This document shows, in pieces, positions 36,301 through 45,619 of a stretch of 64,000 bases of DNA. A program made the position numbers and the translations under genes. The stretch spans positions 434,001 to 498,000 of the forward strand of contig NZ_VEHL01000001.1 in NCBI RefSeq assembly GCF_007679965.1, written 5' to 3'. Position 1 is the first letter of the stretch. Each line of letters opens with the position of its first letter. This DNA comes from Bordetella genomosp. 13 (GTDB taxonomy: Bacteria > Pseudomonadota > Gammaproteobacteria > Burkholderiales > Burkholderiaceae_B). Under the pieces are notes generated by a model, which saw nothing but the letters and a program-made list of their open reading frames with translations, did not search any database and was not told the DNA's origin.

Positions 36301-39300
36301 TTATTTCATTATTCTAGTTAGTATTCTTTCGTAATAATCCGGATAACGAAGTATGCAATTTTTCGCGAGTTCCTTGTTCTGCCGAAGGATTCTTCGCGAT
36401 TCAAAAGGGTAATGAATTTCATTTTTGGGGTGTATCTTGGATAGCTCTTGCGCGATTACCCGGTCCGCAAAGCCAGCTTCGAAGTGCGCAATCGAGCTAC
36501 TTGAAGGAAGGCCATACTTAAGACGCTTCGCCAAAACATCAAATTTCTCTTCCATGGCGCTGGGCAAAGAGTTTTCACCTTGGCTGTCGATATAACTCTC
36601 TTTGATCGCAGCTAGATATAAACAAAACTCGAACCCGAACCCTCTTTCGCAAATATTCACTAGTGTGTCGCAGGTTATAGTCTCTCGCTTTTTTGCGTGT
36701 TGAATCTTTGCCTCTACTTTTTCGAGGTGCGACATAATTTGATGGTAGGGGTCGCCGGCTATCCACATAAGTGCCATTTCTTTGGCCGAGGTGTTTGGCA
36801 TCAGTTTTACAATGTCACTGTTGTATGCGTTCTCTGCAAAAAAATCCCAAACGGTTTCGAATAAAGCCTCTGTCGTTTCCGAGTAGGCTATTGAGAATTC
36901 ATTCCTGTTAACCCATTCATCGACTTTCAGCGACAAGTCTAGGCCCAGCAAGCTGCGTCCATACCTATGTTGGATCTCAACCTGAGGGGCATATGAATTT
37001 ATCCGCTGTGCAATACGTACGAATACCGATTCTAGCCGAGCGCGCTCCTGATCATCGGCTAAAGAATAGGCGAATGTGCTTCTAACAAGATCGCCGGCGG
37101 CCGACAGCGAGTCAGTTGATTCGCTGTCCGGCTTGCTTATCATCAGAAAGCTTTCGATAGCCTCAATTGCGGCATACTTTTCTTTCAGGTCTTTTTTTAG
37201 TCTTTCTGCCGATGGCCTTAGTTTATCGGAGTCTATGCCTGAGATTTGTTCGTAGATATCATCTGGTGTGTCGATTAGGTGATAGATAATCTCATCTAGT
37301 TCCCATTCCAGTAGACTTGCCAGTTGACGCCTTATGATCGGCGGCCGAATTAGATTTAGTAGGGAACTGCCGGTTGCATCTTCCCTGTTTGGATCAACGA
37401 AACTCTTGCATATGTCCCACGCCTCCCCTTGCTCGTCAAAGAGACTTGGGTCAGAGAATATGACAGTCCCCTCTTCATGCATGCCGGCTCGGCCAGAACG
37501 GCCGATTAGGTTCTGAAAGTCGCGCGCCTTAATTGCATCTGGACCGACCAGCGAACTATTGATTATTAGATATCTTATGGGGAGATTTACTCCTTGAGCC
37601 AGCGTCGATGTGCAAGCGATAAACCTGATGTGGGACTCCTTCATCGCATGTTCAATGGCTAACCTAACTCCGTGCGGTGTTTCTCCATGATGCACAAACA
37701 CACCCAGCTTAGCCGCTTCGCTCAAAGTTTCGGCCGCGCCAAAATTTGCGACATAAAGGTTGTGCAATCGCTCGAGCTGAGTTTGGTTGCTGTAGGCGCT
37801 GGGATAGGTCAATTGAGCATTGCGTTTCTTCAAGTACGTTATAACTTGCTTTGCAATCTTGGTAGCAGATGCTGGAAGGCGTGAGTAGATAGCTACTGGG
37901 CCAAACTTGGCAAGTTTCAAACCTAGATAGAGAGCTATGGAGGAAGGTTCATCTGTTGGGAAGAACCGAGGACGTTCTCGTGTTGTGTGATCCAGTGCTA
38001 GAGGGGAAATTACCCCTGGGACAAAAAAACCCTGTTCTCCTTCAACTGCTGGCTGAAACTGCAGCTGCCCCCTGTGACCGCTTGGCAAACTAGTGAAAGC
38101 AACTGTTCTGCGGCTTTGTCGCACATCATCTTCGACTATTTTTCTCTCGTCGCTGAAAAGCCAGCGTGCTAAGTCATTAGCGTTTCCTATGACAGCTGAG
38201 ATCAACACGCTTTGGGTTTGTGCTGGAGTGCTGTTTTTAATGGCAGTTAACAGTAACTCATAAGTAACGCCCCGCCGTCCCGTATCGAACTGGTGAGCTT
38301 CGTCATAAATCAAAAGTCCCACGTTTTCGAGGAAATTTTCTTCTTGTCGTAGGGCATAAACGAGCTTTTCTGGCGTAATCACCAAAACTTTTGGCCTTGA
38401 TTCCGAGTCCACGCCATCATCAAATAGGGCAGCAATATAGTCTTTTTGAAGTGCGTCTGAAAGTTGATTAACAGAGTAGCCATCCTCGGAGAAAGCCTCA
38501 TCGAGATCATTGGCTATTTCGTGGCATAACGCGCGAAACGGGGCAACGATGACTGCAATATTTGTGCGCGCTGACCGGAAAGCAGCCCTAATTATCAGCT
38601 CTGTCGCTTTGGTTTTTCCAGCGCTAGTTGGCATCTGAACTACGGCTGAATGTCCCCTCAGCAGACCTGCTTGAGCGATTGCCATTTGCGAAGGCCAAAA
38701 CTCCTTGATGGATTGTATTCGCGAGAGAAATGGTGTCCATACGCTTTTCTCTAGAGCAGTCGATTCAGGTAGCATGGTCCATGCGGACCAACGATATCGC
38801 TGAATAACTACAGCTCCAAATACTTCGAGAAGTAGAAAGTCAAGCGCGTCAGCCTGTGCATATGCATGCTCTCTTAAGCGCTTTAATTGAGGGAGCGCAG
38901 TCGTTAATTCTTCGCCCTCAGAGTAGTGCCTATTTATATGATTGAGTATCGGCTCGGCTAACTTGGAAGCGGTCTCTATTGGGCATCGAAGCCAGGGCTG
39001 TGCCAATGCGTGGTGAAGAATTCCGGCATTTTCATTATCTTGGAAATCACCTGCCTTTAGTTTTTTTATGATGGCCGTTGCGGTACCTGGTGATCCAGCT
39101 AGATAGAAACCCGCCGCTGCTAGAAGAAGCAATAACTCCGAAAATTGTTCTGCAATCTTGGCTGCTGCAATGGCTGACAAGACTTGCGCTGAGAAAATAA
39201 CTTCGCTTCTCTTGGTTTGTTGAGCGCGTGTGTTACCAATCTGATTCGCAAAAATCTCAGCGGCAAAATCTCCCAATGTACCAATTGCTAATGGGAATTG

Positions 39301-39423
39301 ATGTTCGAGATTGACGTGGCGGGGGATCTCAATGTGATCCTCCACTGGTATTTCGTATTCGTACATCTTCCCCTTCGAAAGGGTGATTGACGCGAATTGG
39401 CGGGCTTTTCGACTAGGCCTCAT
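36301..39423 (-). CDS. hamB: Hachiman defence helicase HamB (SF2 DEAD/DEAH)
   Basis: About 1040 aa. Helicase motifs: I MPTSAGKTKATELI (about 262-275), II YDEAHQFD (DEAH about 374-377), III SAVIGN, and VI QNLIGRSGRAG (about 636-646). Long helical N- and C-terminal extensions fit HamB. Together with HamA it forms the Hachiman anti-phage complex, in which the helicase senses or loads on DNA and licenses the HamA nuclease. ATG 39423 overlaps the hamA stop by 11 bases; a Met at 39366 with AGGGG just upstream is an alternative start. AT-rich compared with the genome. Confidence 0.9.
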   Translation of the reverse strand: MRPSRKARQFASITLSKGKMYEYEIPVEDHIEIPRHVNLEHQFPLAIGTLGDFAAEIFANQIGNTRAQQTKRSEVIFSAQVLSAIAAAKIAEQFSELLLLLAAAGFYLAGSPGTATAIIKKLKAGDFQDNENAGILHHALAQPWLRCPIETASKLAEPILNHINRHYSEGEELTTALPQLKRLREHAYAQADALDFLLLEVFGAVVIQRYRWSAWTMLPESTALEKSVWTPFLSRIQSIKEFWPSQMAIAQAGLLRGHSAVVQMPTSAGKTKATELIIRAAFRSARTNIAVIVAPFRALCHEIANDLDEAFSEDGYSVNQLSDALQKDYIAALFDDGVDSESRPKVLVITPEKLVYALRQEENFLENVGLLIYDEAHQFDTGRRGVTYELLLTAIKNSTPAQTQSVLISAVIGNANDLARWLFSDERKIVEDDVRQSRRTVAFTSLPSGHRGQLQFQPAVEGEQGFFVPGVISPLALDHTTRERPRFFPTDEPSSIALYLGLKLAKFGPVAIYSRLPASATKIAKQVITYLKKRNAQLTYPSAYSNQTQLERLHNLYVANFGAAETLSEAAKLGVFVHHGETPHGVRLAIEHAMKESHIRFIACTSTLAQGVNLPIRYLIINSSLVGPDAIKARDFQNLIGRSGRAGMHEEGTVIFSDPSLFDEQGEAWDICKSFVDPNREDATGSSLLNLIRPPIIRRQLASLLEWELDEIIYHLIDTPDDIYEQISGIDSDKLRPSAERLKKDLKEKYAAIEAIESFLMISKPDSESTDSLSAAGDLVRSTFAYSLADDQERARLESVFVRIAQRINSYAPQVEIQHRYGRSLLGLDLSLKVDEWVNRNEFSIAYSETTEALFETVWDFFAENAYNSDIVKLMPNTSAKEMALMWIAGDPYHQIMSHLEKVEAKIQHAKKRETITCDTLVNICERGFGFEFCLYLAAIKESYIDSQGENSLPSAMEEKFDVLAKRLKYGLPSSSSIAHFEAGFADRVIAQELSKIHPKNEIHYPFESRRILRQNKELAKNCILRYPDYYERILTRIMK

Positions 39424-40297
39424 CTGCCGCTCGTCGATAAATAGCGTGAGCCAACTTCATAAGATCTTCCCCGTGAATGCAGAGAAGGACGAGCGTTGAA
39501 TTGCCGGGGTGGGCCGAGCAGACTGTCTTCGCCAGTAATTCCGCATTAAATATGGAAGAGCTAAATACAGCTACAGCCCCATATTTCTGCAAGTACGGCT
39601 TGCCCATTGGATCTTGAAACCTTTCTACGTAACTTGCTTCCGCATCTTGGTTTAAGTCATATAGGCGCTGCTTCATTGAATTGAGGGAGGCCGCAATGCG
39701 AACCGAGTCCTTCCAAGAATCAGAGACGGCGTCCTGAAGCCTGTTTGTCGGCTTCCGTCCACTCAGTTTTGCTTTTGTTTCCACAACTAGAAGTGTGTCT
39801 TTCTCAGAAGTTCGTGAAGGGTCTTTGCTAGTTATCTTTAACCCGATAACGTCACTTCCTTTGGATGATTCGTTTTTTACCTTTTTATCACCGTATCGCG
39901 TTCTTGGGACAAAGTAGCTGTACATGGAGTCAAGTAAGTCAGCTACCAATATCTCAGAAAAATCTCCTGATCGAATGCTAGGTCCAGGCTTGTCGAACTC
40001 TGAGGGAAATTTAAGCGTCGTAAGGTACTCTGCCCGAGAGAGCCGAGTGCCATGGCGTAGTCTGTCGATATGTGCATCTAGGCAATATTGCTGGCGGAAG
40101 TGCCTTGCCCAAGCCGATAACGTATGCTCGTCAGAAGAGTCATAACAAAATTCGTATAGGACTATTTTCCTATTCTCGGCAGTCAATATTGGCTCCAATT
40201 TTTTGAGCCATGCCGAATGGGGAAGACACGAAGCGCTGCGTTTCACCGTCTTGCCGGCGTTAGTCGTCGTCTTTCTTACGCTCGGAATCAAAGCCAA
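39413..40297 (-). CDS. hamA: Hachiman effector HamA (DUF1837, PD-(D/E)XK nuclease)
   Basis: 294 aa. The nuclease core can be read as Glu115 in GDFSEILVADLL, Asp149 in KGSDVIGLKI, and Glu173-Thr-Lys175 in LLVVETKAKL, the order of a PD-(D/E)XK site. The length and helix-rich ends match DUF1837/HamA. No ATG is available near the start: the frame begins with TTG at 40297, or TTG 40291, which is better spaced (nine bases) from AGGAG. Low-efficiency initiation of a toxic nuclease would be sensible, but this is inference. Operon partner of hamB. Confidence 0.88.
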   Translation of the reverse strand: MALIPSVRKTTTNAGKTVKRSASCLPHSAWLKKLEPILTAENRKIVLYEFCYDSSDEHTLSAWARHFRQQYCLDAHIDRLRHGTRLSRAEYLTTLKFPSEFDKPGPSIRSGDFSEILVADLLDSMYSYFVPRTRYGDKKVKNESSKGSDVIGLKITSKDPSRTSEKDTLLVVETKAKLSGRKPTNRLQDAVSDSWKDSVRIAASLNSMKQRLYDLNQDAEASYVERFQDPMGKPYLQKYGAVAVFSSSIFNAELLAKTVCSAHPGNSTLVLLCIHGEDLMKLAHAIYRRAADEA

Positions 40298-40411
40298 CCT
40301 CTCCTAGATCGTTCTCGTTCCTTCGCCGCTGCCGTTAAAGCGATGCACTACAAATGCCGGCGACAGCCTATCCTGCACTAGCTTCAACCACTTATATTTT
40401 CTTCGTCATGA

Positions 40412-40636
40412 CTAAGCTTTTGGGCTTACCAAGGCACTACGCGGTTGCACAAATTTTTCGAGGTCAATGTCCCCGTTGATGAACCGTTGAGCATGTTCTT
40501 CATCTGCTGCACTGAGCGAGAACCCCTCCAAGCCGACTGATGCGCGTGCGTAATTGACGGCCGCTATACGTCGGTCGCGCTCGGCACCGGATATCGTTTT
40601 AGTTAGTTCCGTTTCGTGCGTACCCATCTCAGCCAT
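40412..40636 (-). CDS. VbhA-like antitoxin, orphan
   Basis: 74 aa starting MAEMGTHETELTKTISGAER at ATG 40636. The segment RRIAAVNYARASVGLEGFSL followed by AQRFINGDIDLEKFV matches the small VbhA antitoxin fold. That fold's inhibitory helix motif (S/T)xxxE(G/N) is here probably SVGLEG. VbhA normally blocks the Fic AMP-transferase VbhT of conjugative systems. No Fic gene is visible in the window. It lies 114 bases upstream of hamA on the same strand. Confidence 0.78.
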   Translation of the reverse strand: MAEMGTHETELTKTISGAERDRRIAAVNYARASVGLEGFSLSAADEEHAQRFINGDIDLEKFVQPRSALVSPKA

Positions 40637-41327
40637 GGTTGTCCCCCGTGCTTTAGGTAACGCTATTTTACAAGGTGTGGGATTTTTTTGGTGATTTGTG
40701 GAGAAAACAGGCAAAAAGGTTTCACGCAGAAATTGTCTTGTTTTTGTGGCTATCGATAGGTTTTCCCGATTGACGGCGGTATTGGCTGCCATCCGTGATG
40801 GACACTTCCCAAAGAGGCTTTGCCTCTCTGGACTCTCCACCCTCGCCGGCGGGACCTCGGGGGAAGGGGTTACGGGCCGATGGCCCTGAACACCTCCCCC
40901 CGGGGCGCAGCGTTTGGGCACTCCTGCCGCGTCAAGGGGCCGTGTCCTCGCCCGTAGGGCTGCGGGCCGCACCAACCCCTTGACCCGTCATCCGCGCTGT
41001 CTATGGCGCAATTCGGCATGCGTGTAGTGATTCTGGCTGGAAGAGGTGTCAAGGGCGGGACCGGAGGCCGCAGCCCGGAGCAAGGCGTAGGGAACGGGTG
41101 AGGATGCCGGGCGCAGCCTTCACCCTTGACGCATCTGGAGGCCATGCAGCCTGTCGGCAAGGGGTAGGAACAAGGCAAAGCCGCTGTACCTGCCCCCGCA
41201 GCCAGTCCGGCAAGAACGGACGCGGGATGCAACCGAAGAGGTTGCCCAAGCGAAGCGCGGAGAGATGCAGCTCGATAAATAAAATGGCCCCGCCGATGGC
41301 GAGGCCGATGTGAACGGGATAGGCGCA
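40637..41327. other. 691-base gene-free island segment, plasmid-like
   Basis: GC-rich, unlike the ham genes. Overlapping minus-strand frames (40870-41331, 41120-41434) have Arg/Pro/Ser-heavy composition and no domain. It contains small dyads, such as AGAGGC-TTT-GCCTCT near 40815, and long runs reminiscent of non-coding backbone of conjugative elements. An old oriT or regulatory tract is possible but unproven. Confidence 0.4.
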
Positions 41328-42181
41328 TCAATTCCCGTTAATTGAGCCGCCTTTGGCAGCCCCCCAATTCTTGCCCATGTTCTGCATGACGTGCTGCCGA
41401 TACGCGGGGTTCCACATCGTGTTACCTGCGGCAAGATGATTAAGCCGGCCCCCGGTAACCATCATGCCACTCTGCATATCGCGGCGAGTCGTTTGGCGGT
41501 TCAGAACTTGAGTAACCGGGGATGCGGCCGCCTGGCTGACTTGCCTCAATGTGATGCCTGCCGATGACACGCCGCCAGCCAAGTGCGATGCGGCCTCATA
41601 GGCCCGTTGCAGCAAGAACAGCGTAACGTCTGTGACGATCAGGATTTCAAGCATCGTGGCAATAGGGTAGTCGGTAGTGACAGCGAGCACCTTGGCCTTC
41701 AGCGCGCTAAAGAACTTCATGCCCATACCGAGCACCGTTGTCACTAAGACAATCTGCATGATGTAGGTCATCACTTGCCCGAACCAGCTATCGAACCACT
41801 TCGCAGTCACCGGCAACATCAGCATAGCGATGAAGAATGGTCCGATGCCAAGCATGAGGGTATGCATGATCTTGGCGACGATCACCATTGCCCGGCAGGA
41901 ATGGCAATGATGAGCGGCGCGGCATAGATGCTGAGTTAGCTCAGCAGATCTCAGAACACCATGCCAATGTCATACCAGCGCCGTTTGACCATTTTGTCGA
42001 GCATATCGCCACCGATCTGGACGCCGTCGGAAACGGCCTTATCGAGCACCTGATAAATCGAGATGGCGGACGTATCGCTGCCCGATGCCGAGAGGGGGCC
42101 AGCGACGCCCGTTTCCAGACCACGCAATGCCTCGACACCCCACGACAGGTAGTCGCGAGCGCGCAACGCCAAGATTTTGGA
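41328..42181 (-). pseudogene. virB6-like type IV secretion gene, decayed and 5'-truncated
   Basis: The 186-aa part at 41328-41888 (AKIMHTLMLGIGPFFIAMLM, KWFDSWFGQVMTYIMQIVLV, LLQRAYEAASHLAGG) is the C-terminal membrane and tail region of a VirB6/TrbL protein. Upstream, the other half continues (SIYQVLDKAVSDGVQ, VKRRWYDIGMVF). It is broken by in-frame stops at 41951-41953 and 41936-41938 and a frameshift near 41884-41892, where LSIYAAPLIIAIPAG changes frame before MVIVAK. The N-terminal hundred or so residues are missing because homology stops about ten bases from the tRNA end. Confidence 0.8.
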
Positions 42182-42191
42182 ATTTTTTGAA

Positions 42192-42276
42192 TGGTGCCCG
42201 AGGCCGGAATCGAACCGGCACGCCTTGCGGCGGGGGATTTTGAGTCCCCTGCGTCTACCAATTTCACCACTCGGGC
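42192..42276 (-). tRNA. tRNA-Leu (anticodon CAA)
   Basis: 85 bases with encoded CCA. The acceptor GCCCGAG (42276-42270) pairs with CTCGGGC. The anticodon loop CTCAAAA gives CAA (42240-42242 on the complement) between GGGGA and TCCCC stems. A long variable arm and the GGTTCGATTCC T-arm are present. It serves as the integration site of the island on its 3' side. Confidence 0.95.
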
Positions 42277-42589
42277 AGCGTCGGCAAGGGGATTGCCGAG
42301 GCGGGCATCGCCCGGCCAAGATGGCGCAGCAGGCGATGCGAAGCCCTGGATTATAAGCCGACTTTGCCACGGGCGTCTTGGCCACAGGCTCATAGCCTCC
42401 GGAGCGGCCCGGCAACCCGCCCCTCTCCGCCCAGCGTCGGACCCGGCTCCCCAGCAAATTCCCCCACCCACCCCTTGAAAAACCCCACCCCCGTCCCCAC
42501 AACCTCCCTCACGTCGCCCAGGCCCCGCCTCGCCGCGACCTTGCACCGCACCAAATTCCACCCATCACTAGACTCACACCCGGACCGCC
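42277..42589. other. 313-base region between tRNA-Leu and htpG
   Basis: No gene. It contains the tRNA promoter region on one side and the heat-shock-like promoter of htpG (42474-42502) on the other. Confidence 0.5.
42474..42502 (+). promoter_or_regulatory. Sigma-32-like promoter of htpG
   Basis: CTTGAAA (42474-42480), 14 bases, then CCCCACAA (42495-42502). This matches the heat-shock consensus CTTGAAA and CCCCATnT, 87 bases before the htpG start. HtpG is a classic sigma-32 target. Confidence 0.6.
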
Positions 42590-44491
42590 ATGAGCCAATC
42601 CGCCGCCCCTTCCGCATCCGAAACCCTGGGTTTCCAGGCCGAAGTGAAGCAGCTGCTGCACTTGATGATCCACTCGCTGTACAGCAACAAGGAAATCTTC
42701 CTGCGCGAGCTGGTCTCCAACGCTTCCGACGCCTGCGACAAGCTGCGCTTCGAGGCCATCGACCATCCCGAGCTGTTCGAAGGCGATAGCGATCTCGCCA
42801 TCCGCGTCGATTACGACAAGGCGGCGCGCACCATCACCATCTCCGACAACGGCATCGGCCTGTCGCGCGAAGAAGCCATCGCCAACCTGGGCACCATCGC
42901 TCGTTCCGGCACGCGCGAGTTCTTCAGCCAGCTGACCGGCGACAAGAAGAAGGACGCGCAGCTGATCGGCCAGTTCGGCGTGGGCTTTTATTCCTCGTTC
43001 ATCGTGGCCGACAAGGTCACCGTGGTCAGCCGCCGCGCGGGCGCCGAGCAGGCCATCCGCTGGGAATCCGACGGCCAGGGCGAGTTCACCATCGCCGAAG
43101 CGGAGCGCGCCAGCCGCGGCACCGACGTCACGCTGCACCTGCGCGCGGACGAGGACGAGCTGCTGAACGGCTGGAAGCTGCGCGAGATCCTGCGCCGCTA
43201 CTCCGACCACATCTCGCTGCCCATCCGCATGGCCAAGGAAGAGTGGAACGAAGAGAAGGGCGAGCAGGCCAAGACCGAAGAGCTGGAGACCGTCAACAAG
43301 GCCAACGCCCTGTGGACGCGCAGCAAGGGCGAGATCGAGGACGAGCAGTACCGTGAGTTCTACAAGACCGTCTCGCACGACTACGATGATCCGCTGGCCT
43401 GGACGCACAACCGCGTCGAAGGCCGCAGCGAGTACACGCAACTGCTGTACGTGCCCAAGCACGCGCCGTTCGACCTGTGGGACCGCGATGCGCGCCGCGG
43501 CGTGAAGCTGTACGTGAAGCGCGTCTTCATCATGGACGACGCCGAACAGCTGCTGCCCTCATACCTGCGCTTCGTGCGCGGGGTGATCGATTCGGCCGAC
43601 CTGCCGCTGAACGTCTCGCGCGAGATCCTGCAGGAAAGCCGCGACGTGCGCGCCATCCGCGAAGGCTCGGCCAAGCGCATCCTGTCGCTGCTGGAAGACA
43701 TCGCCGAGAACAAGGCCGAGGACTATGCCGCGTTCTGGACCGAATTCGGCCAGGTGCTGAAGGAAGGCGCGGGCGAGGACACGTCCAACCAGGAGCGCAT
43801 CGCCAAGCTGATGCGCTTCTCGTCGACGCACACGGGCGAGGCCACGCAGACCGTGTCCTTCGCCGACTACGTGTCGCGCATGAAGGAAGGCCAGGACAAG
43901 ATCTACTACGTGACCGCCGACTCGTTCTCGGCCGCCAGCAGCAGCCCGCACCTGGAGATCTTCCGCAAGAAGGGCATCGAAGTGCTGCTGATGTCCGACC
44001 GCGTGGACGAGTGGATGCTGTCGTACCTGCGCGAGTTCGACGGCAAGTCGCTGGTGTCCGTGGCCAAGGGCGGCCTGGACCTGGCCGAGCTGGCGGACGA
44101 GGAAGAGAAGAAGCGCCAGAGCGAAGTGGCCGAGGACTTCAAGCCGCTGGTCGAGCGCCTGCAGCAGACGCTGGCCGACCAGGTGAAGGAAGTGCGCGTC
44201 ACGCTGCGCCTGGTGGATTCGCCGGCGTGCGTGGTGGTGGGCCAGAACGAACTCAGCCCGCACCTGCTGCGCATGCTGAAGGCCGCCGGCCAGGAAGCGC
44301 CGGACGTCAAGCCCGTGCTGGAGATCAATCCCGAGCACGCGCTGGTCGCCCGCATCCGCAATGCGTCGGACGAGGAGTTCGGCGACTGGGCGCGCCTGCT
44401 GCTGGACCAGGCCATGCTGGCCGAAGGCGCGCAGATCGCCGACCCGGCCGCCTTCGTCAAGCGCATGAACGCGCTGCTGCTCAAGGCATAA
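42590..44491 (+). CDS. htpG: Chaperone HtpG (bacterial Hsp90)
   Basis: 633 aa, normal length. The GHKL ATPase domain has [28 protein letters not shown] and [15 protein letters not shown]. The middle domain has the catalytic-loop region [19 protein letters not shown], and the C-terminal dimerisation domain ends [16 protein letters not shown]. It acts as a cytosolic ATP-dependent chaperone in protein folding under stress. The start at 42590 is [16 protein letters not shown]; a weak ribosome site (GGACC) precedes it. Confidence 0.98.
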   Translation: MSQSAAPSASETLGFQAEVKQLLHLMIHSLYSNKEIFLRELVSNASDACDKLRFEAIDHPELFEGDSDLAIRVDYDKAARTITISDNGIGLSREEAIANLGTIARSGTREFFSQLTGDKKKDAQLIGQFGVGFYSSFIVADKVTVVSRRAGAEQAIRWESDGQGEFTIAEAERASRGTDVTLHLRADEDELLNGWKLREILRRYSDHISLPIRMAKEEWNEEKGEQAKTEELETVNKANALWTRSKGEIEDEQYREFYKTVSHDYDDPLAWTHNRVEGRSEYTQLLYVPKHAPFDLWDRDARRGVKLYVKRVFIMDDAEQLLPSYLRFVRGVIDSADLPLNVSREILQESRDVRAIREGSAKRILSLLEDIAENKAEDYAAFWTEFGQVLKEGAGEDTSNQERIAKLMRFSSTHTGEATQTVSFADYVSRMKEGQDKIYYVTADSFSAASSSPHLEIFRKKGIEVLLMSDRVDEWMLSYLREFDGKSLVSVAKGGLDLAELADEEEKKRQSEVAEDFKPLVERLQQTLADQVKEVRVTLRLVDSPACVVVGQNELSPHLLRMLKAAGQEAPDVKPVLEINPEHALVARIRNASDEEFGDWARLLLDQAMLAEGAQIADPAAFVKRMNALLLKA

Positions 44492-44593
44492 GCCGCCGCC
44501 TGTCCAAGCGGTGAACCATGTGGGCGCCCCAGGGCGCCCGCAGTCGTTTGCGGCGTGCCATACTGCTGGGCGTTCCCCACCGGAGAGTCGTCC

Positions 44594-45487
44594 ATGGCTT
44601 TTCCCCGTCTTGCGCGCCGCTGGGCCGCCGCGCTGCTGGCCGCGACGGCCTGCGCGTTGGCCGTCGCATTGGTCGCCACGCCTGCCGCCGCGTTGCAGGT
44701 GCTGCACACCGAGATGTCCGAGTACGCGCCCGTGGTGGTCTACGAGACCGACGACGGGCAGCGCTGCATCTCGTTCGGCTCGGCCGACGCGGACGCGCGC
44801 CAGACCTGCATCTACACCGATGGCTCGGCGCGCATGCCGTTCGCGTACACGCGCATGATGATGGCGACGCTGCTGGCGCAGCCCGAGCCTTCGCGCATCC
44901 TCATCATCGGGCTGGGCGGCGGCACGCTGCCCAAGGCCTTGTCCGAAGTGCTGCCCAAGGCCAGCATCGACGTGGTCGAGATCGACCCGGCGGTGGATCG
45001 CGTGGCGCAGCGCTGGTTCGGCTTCAAGACCTCGGACCGCCTGCGCGTGCATCACCAGGACGGCCGCGCCTACGTCGAGCAGGCGGTGCGCGACGGCAAG
45101 CAGTACGACCTGGTGCTGATCGACGCGTTCGACGCCGACTACATCCCCCGCCACATGACCACGCTGGAGTTCCTGCAGCAGGTGCGCGCGCTGCTGGCCC
45201 CGGGCGGCGTGGCGGCGGCCAATACGTTCTCCAACAGCGAGTTCTACGACCGCGAGTCGGCCACGTACGCCAGCGTGTTTCCGTCCGTCTTCAACCTGCG
45301 GGCGAATAATCGCGTCATCATCGCCGTCAACGGGCCGTTGCCCGACGACGAGGCCTTGAAGCGCAACGCCGAGCACTGGGCCAAGCCCTTGTCCACGTAT
45401 GGCGTGGATGTGACGCATGAGCGCGAGCGCTTCGAACGCGGGATCACCTTTCCCGAGGGCACGCGCGTGCTGCGCGACGGAAGTTGA
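44594..45487 (+). CDS. Exported spermidine-synthase-like protein
   Basis: 297 aa from ATG 44594 (GGAG upstream). A signal-like hydrophobic start (about 10-38, ATPAAALQV) is followed by a spermidine-synthase methyltransferase-type fold: RILIIGLGGGTLPKAL, VVEIDPAVDRVAQR, DGRAYVEQA and VLIDAFDADYIPRHM. The usual polyamine-synthase N-terminal beta domain is short. The signal peptide argues against a standard cytoplasmic polyamine role; function unknown. Confidence 0.8.
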   Translation: MAFPRLARRWAAALLAATACALAVALVATPAAALQVLHTEMSEYAPVVVYETDDGQRCISFGSADADARQTCIYTDGSARMPFAYTRMMMATLLAQPEPSRILIIGLGGGTLPKALSEVLPKASIDVVEIDPAVDRVAQRWFGFKTSDRLRVHHQDGRAYVEQAVRDGKQYDLVLIDAFDADYIPRHMTTLEFLQQVRALLAPGGVAAANTFSNSEFYDRESATYASVFPSVFNLRANNRVIIAVNGPLPDDEALKRNAEHWAKPLSTYGVDVTHERERFERGITFPEGTRVLRDGS

Positions 45488-45619
45488 CGCGGCCCGCACG
45501 CCGTCGTGCGCTGCGACGCCGCGCTGCGCGCGACGCCTGAAGATTGGAAATCTTCGCCCGACCGGCGTACGCTGCCCGCATCTCGATCCCATCCCCGTCG
45601 CCGCAACAGGAGCACCGCC

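Larger units (their letters stand above)
36038..42192. mobile_element. Degenerate genomic island in tRNA-Leu(CAA) carrying Hachiman
   Basis: Bounded by the partial tRNA-Leu repeat on the left and the intact tRNA on the right. The content is the hamA/hamB defence pair, a VbhA-like antitoxin, a gene-free segment and a virB6 pseudogene from a type IV secretion system. The ham genes are clearly lower in GC than the flanking chromosome. No integrase, excisionase or relaxase could be found, so it looks immobile now. Extent inferred from the repeats. Confidence 0.75.

Noticed and set aside
40870..41331. 153-aa minus-strand frame in the island gap
   Set aside because: Pro/Arg/Ser-rich with no domain; overlapping frames on both strands look alike.
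36038..42192. Search for an integrase or relaxase in the island
   Set aside because: No frame of suitable size shows a tyrosine/serine recombinase or relaxase motif, so none is reported.
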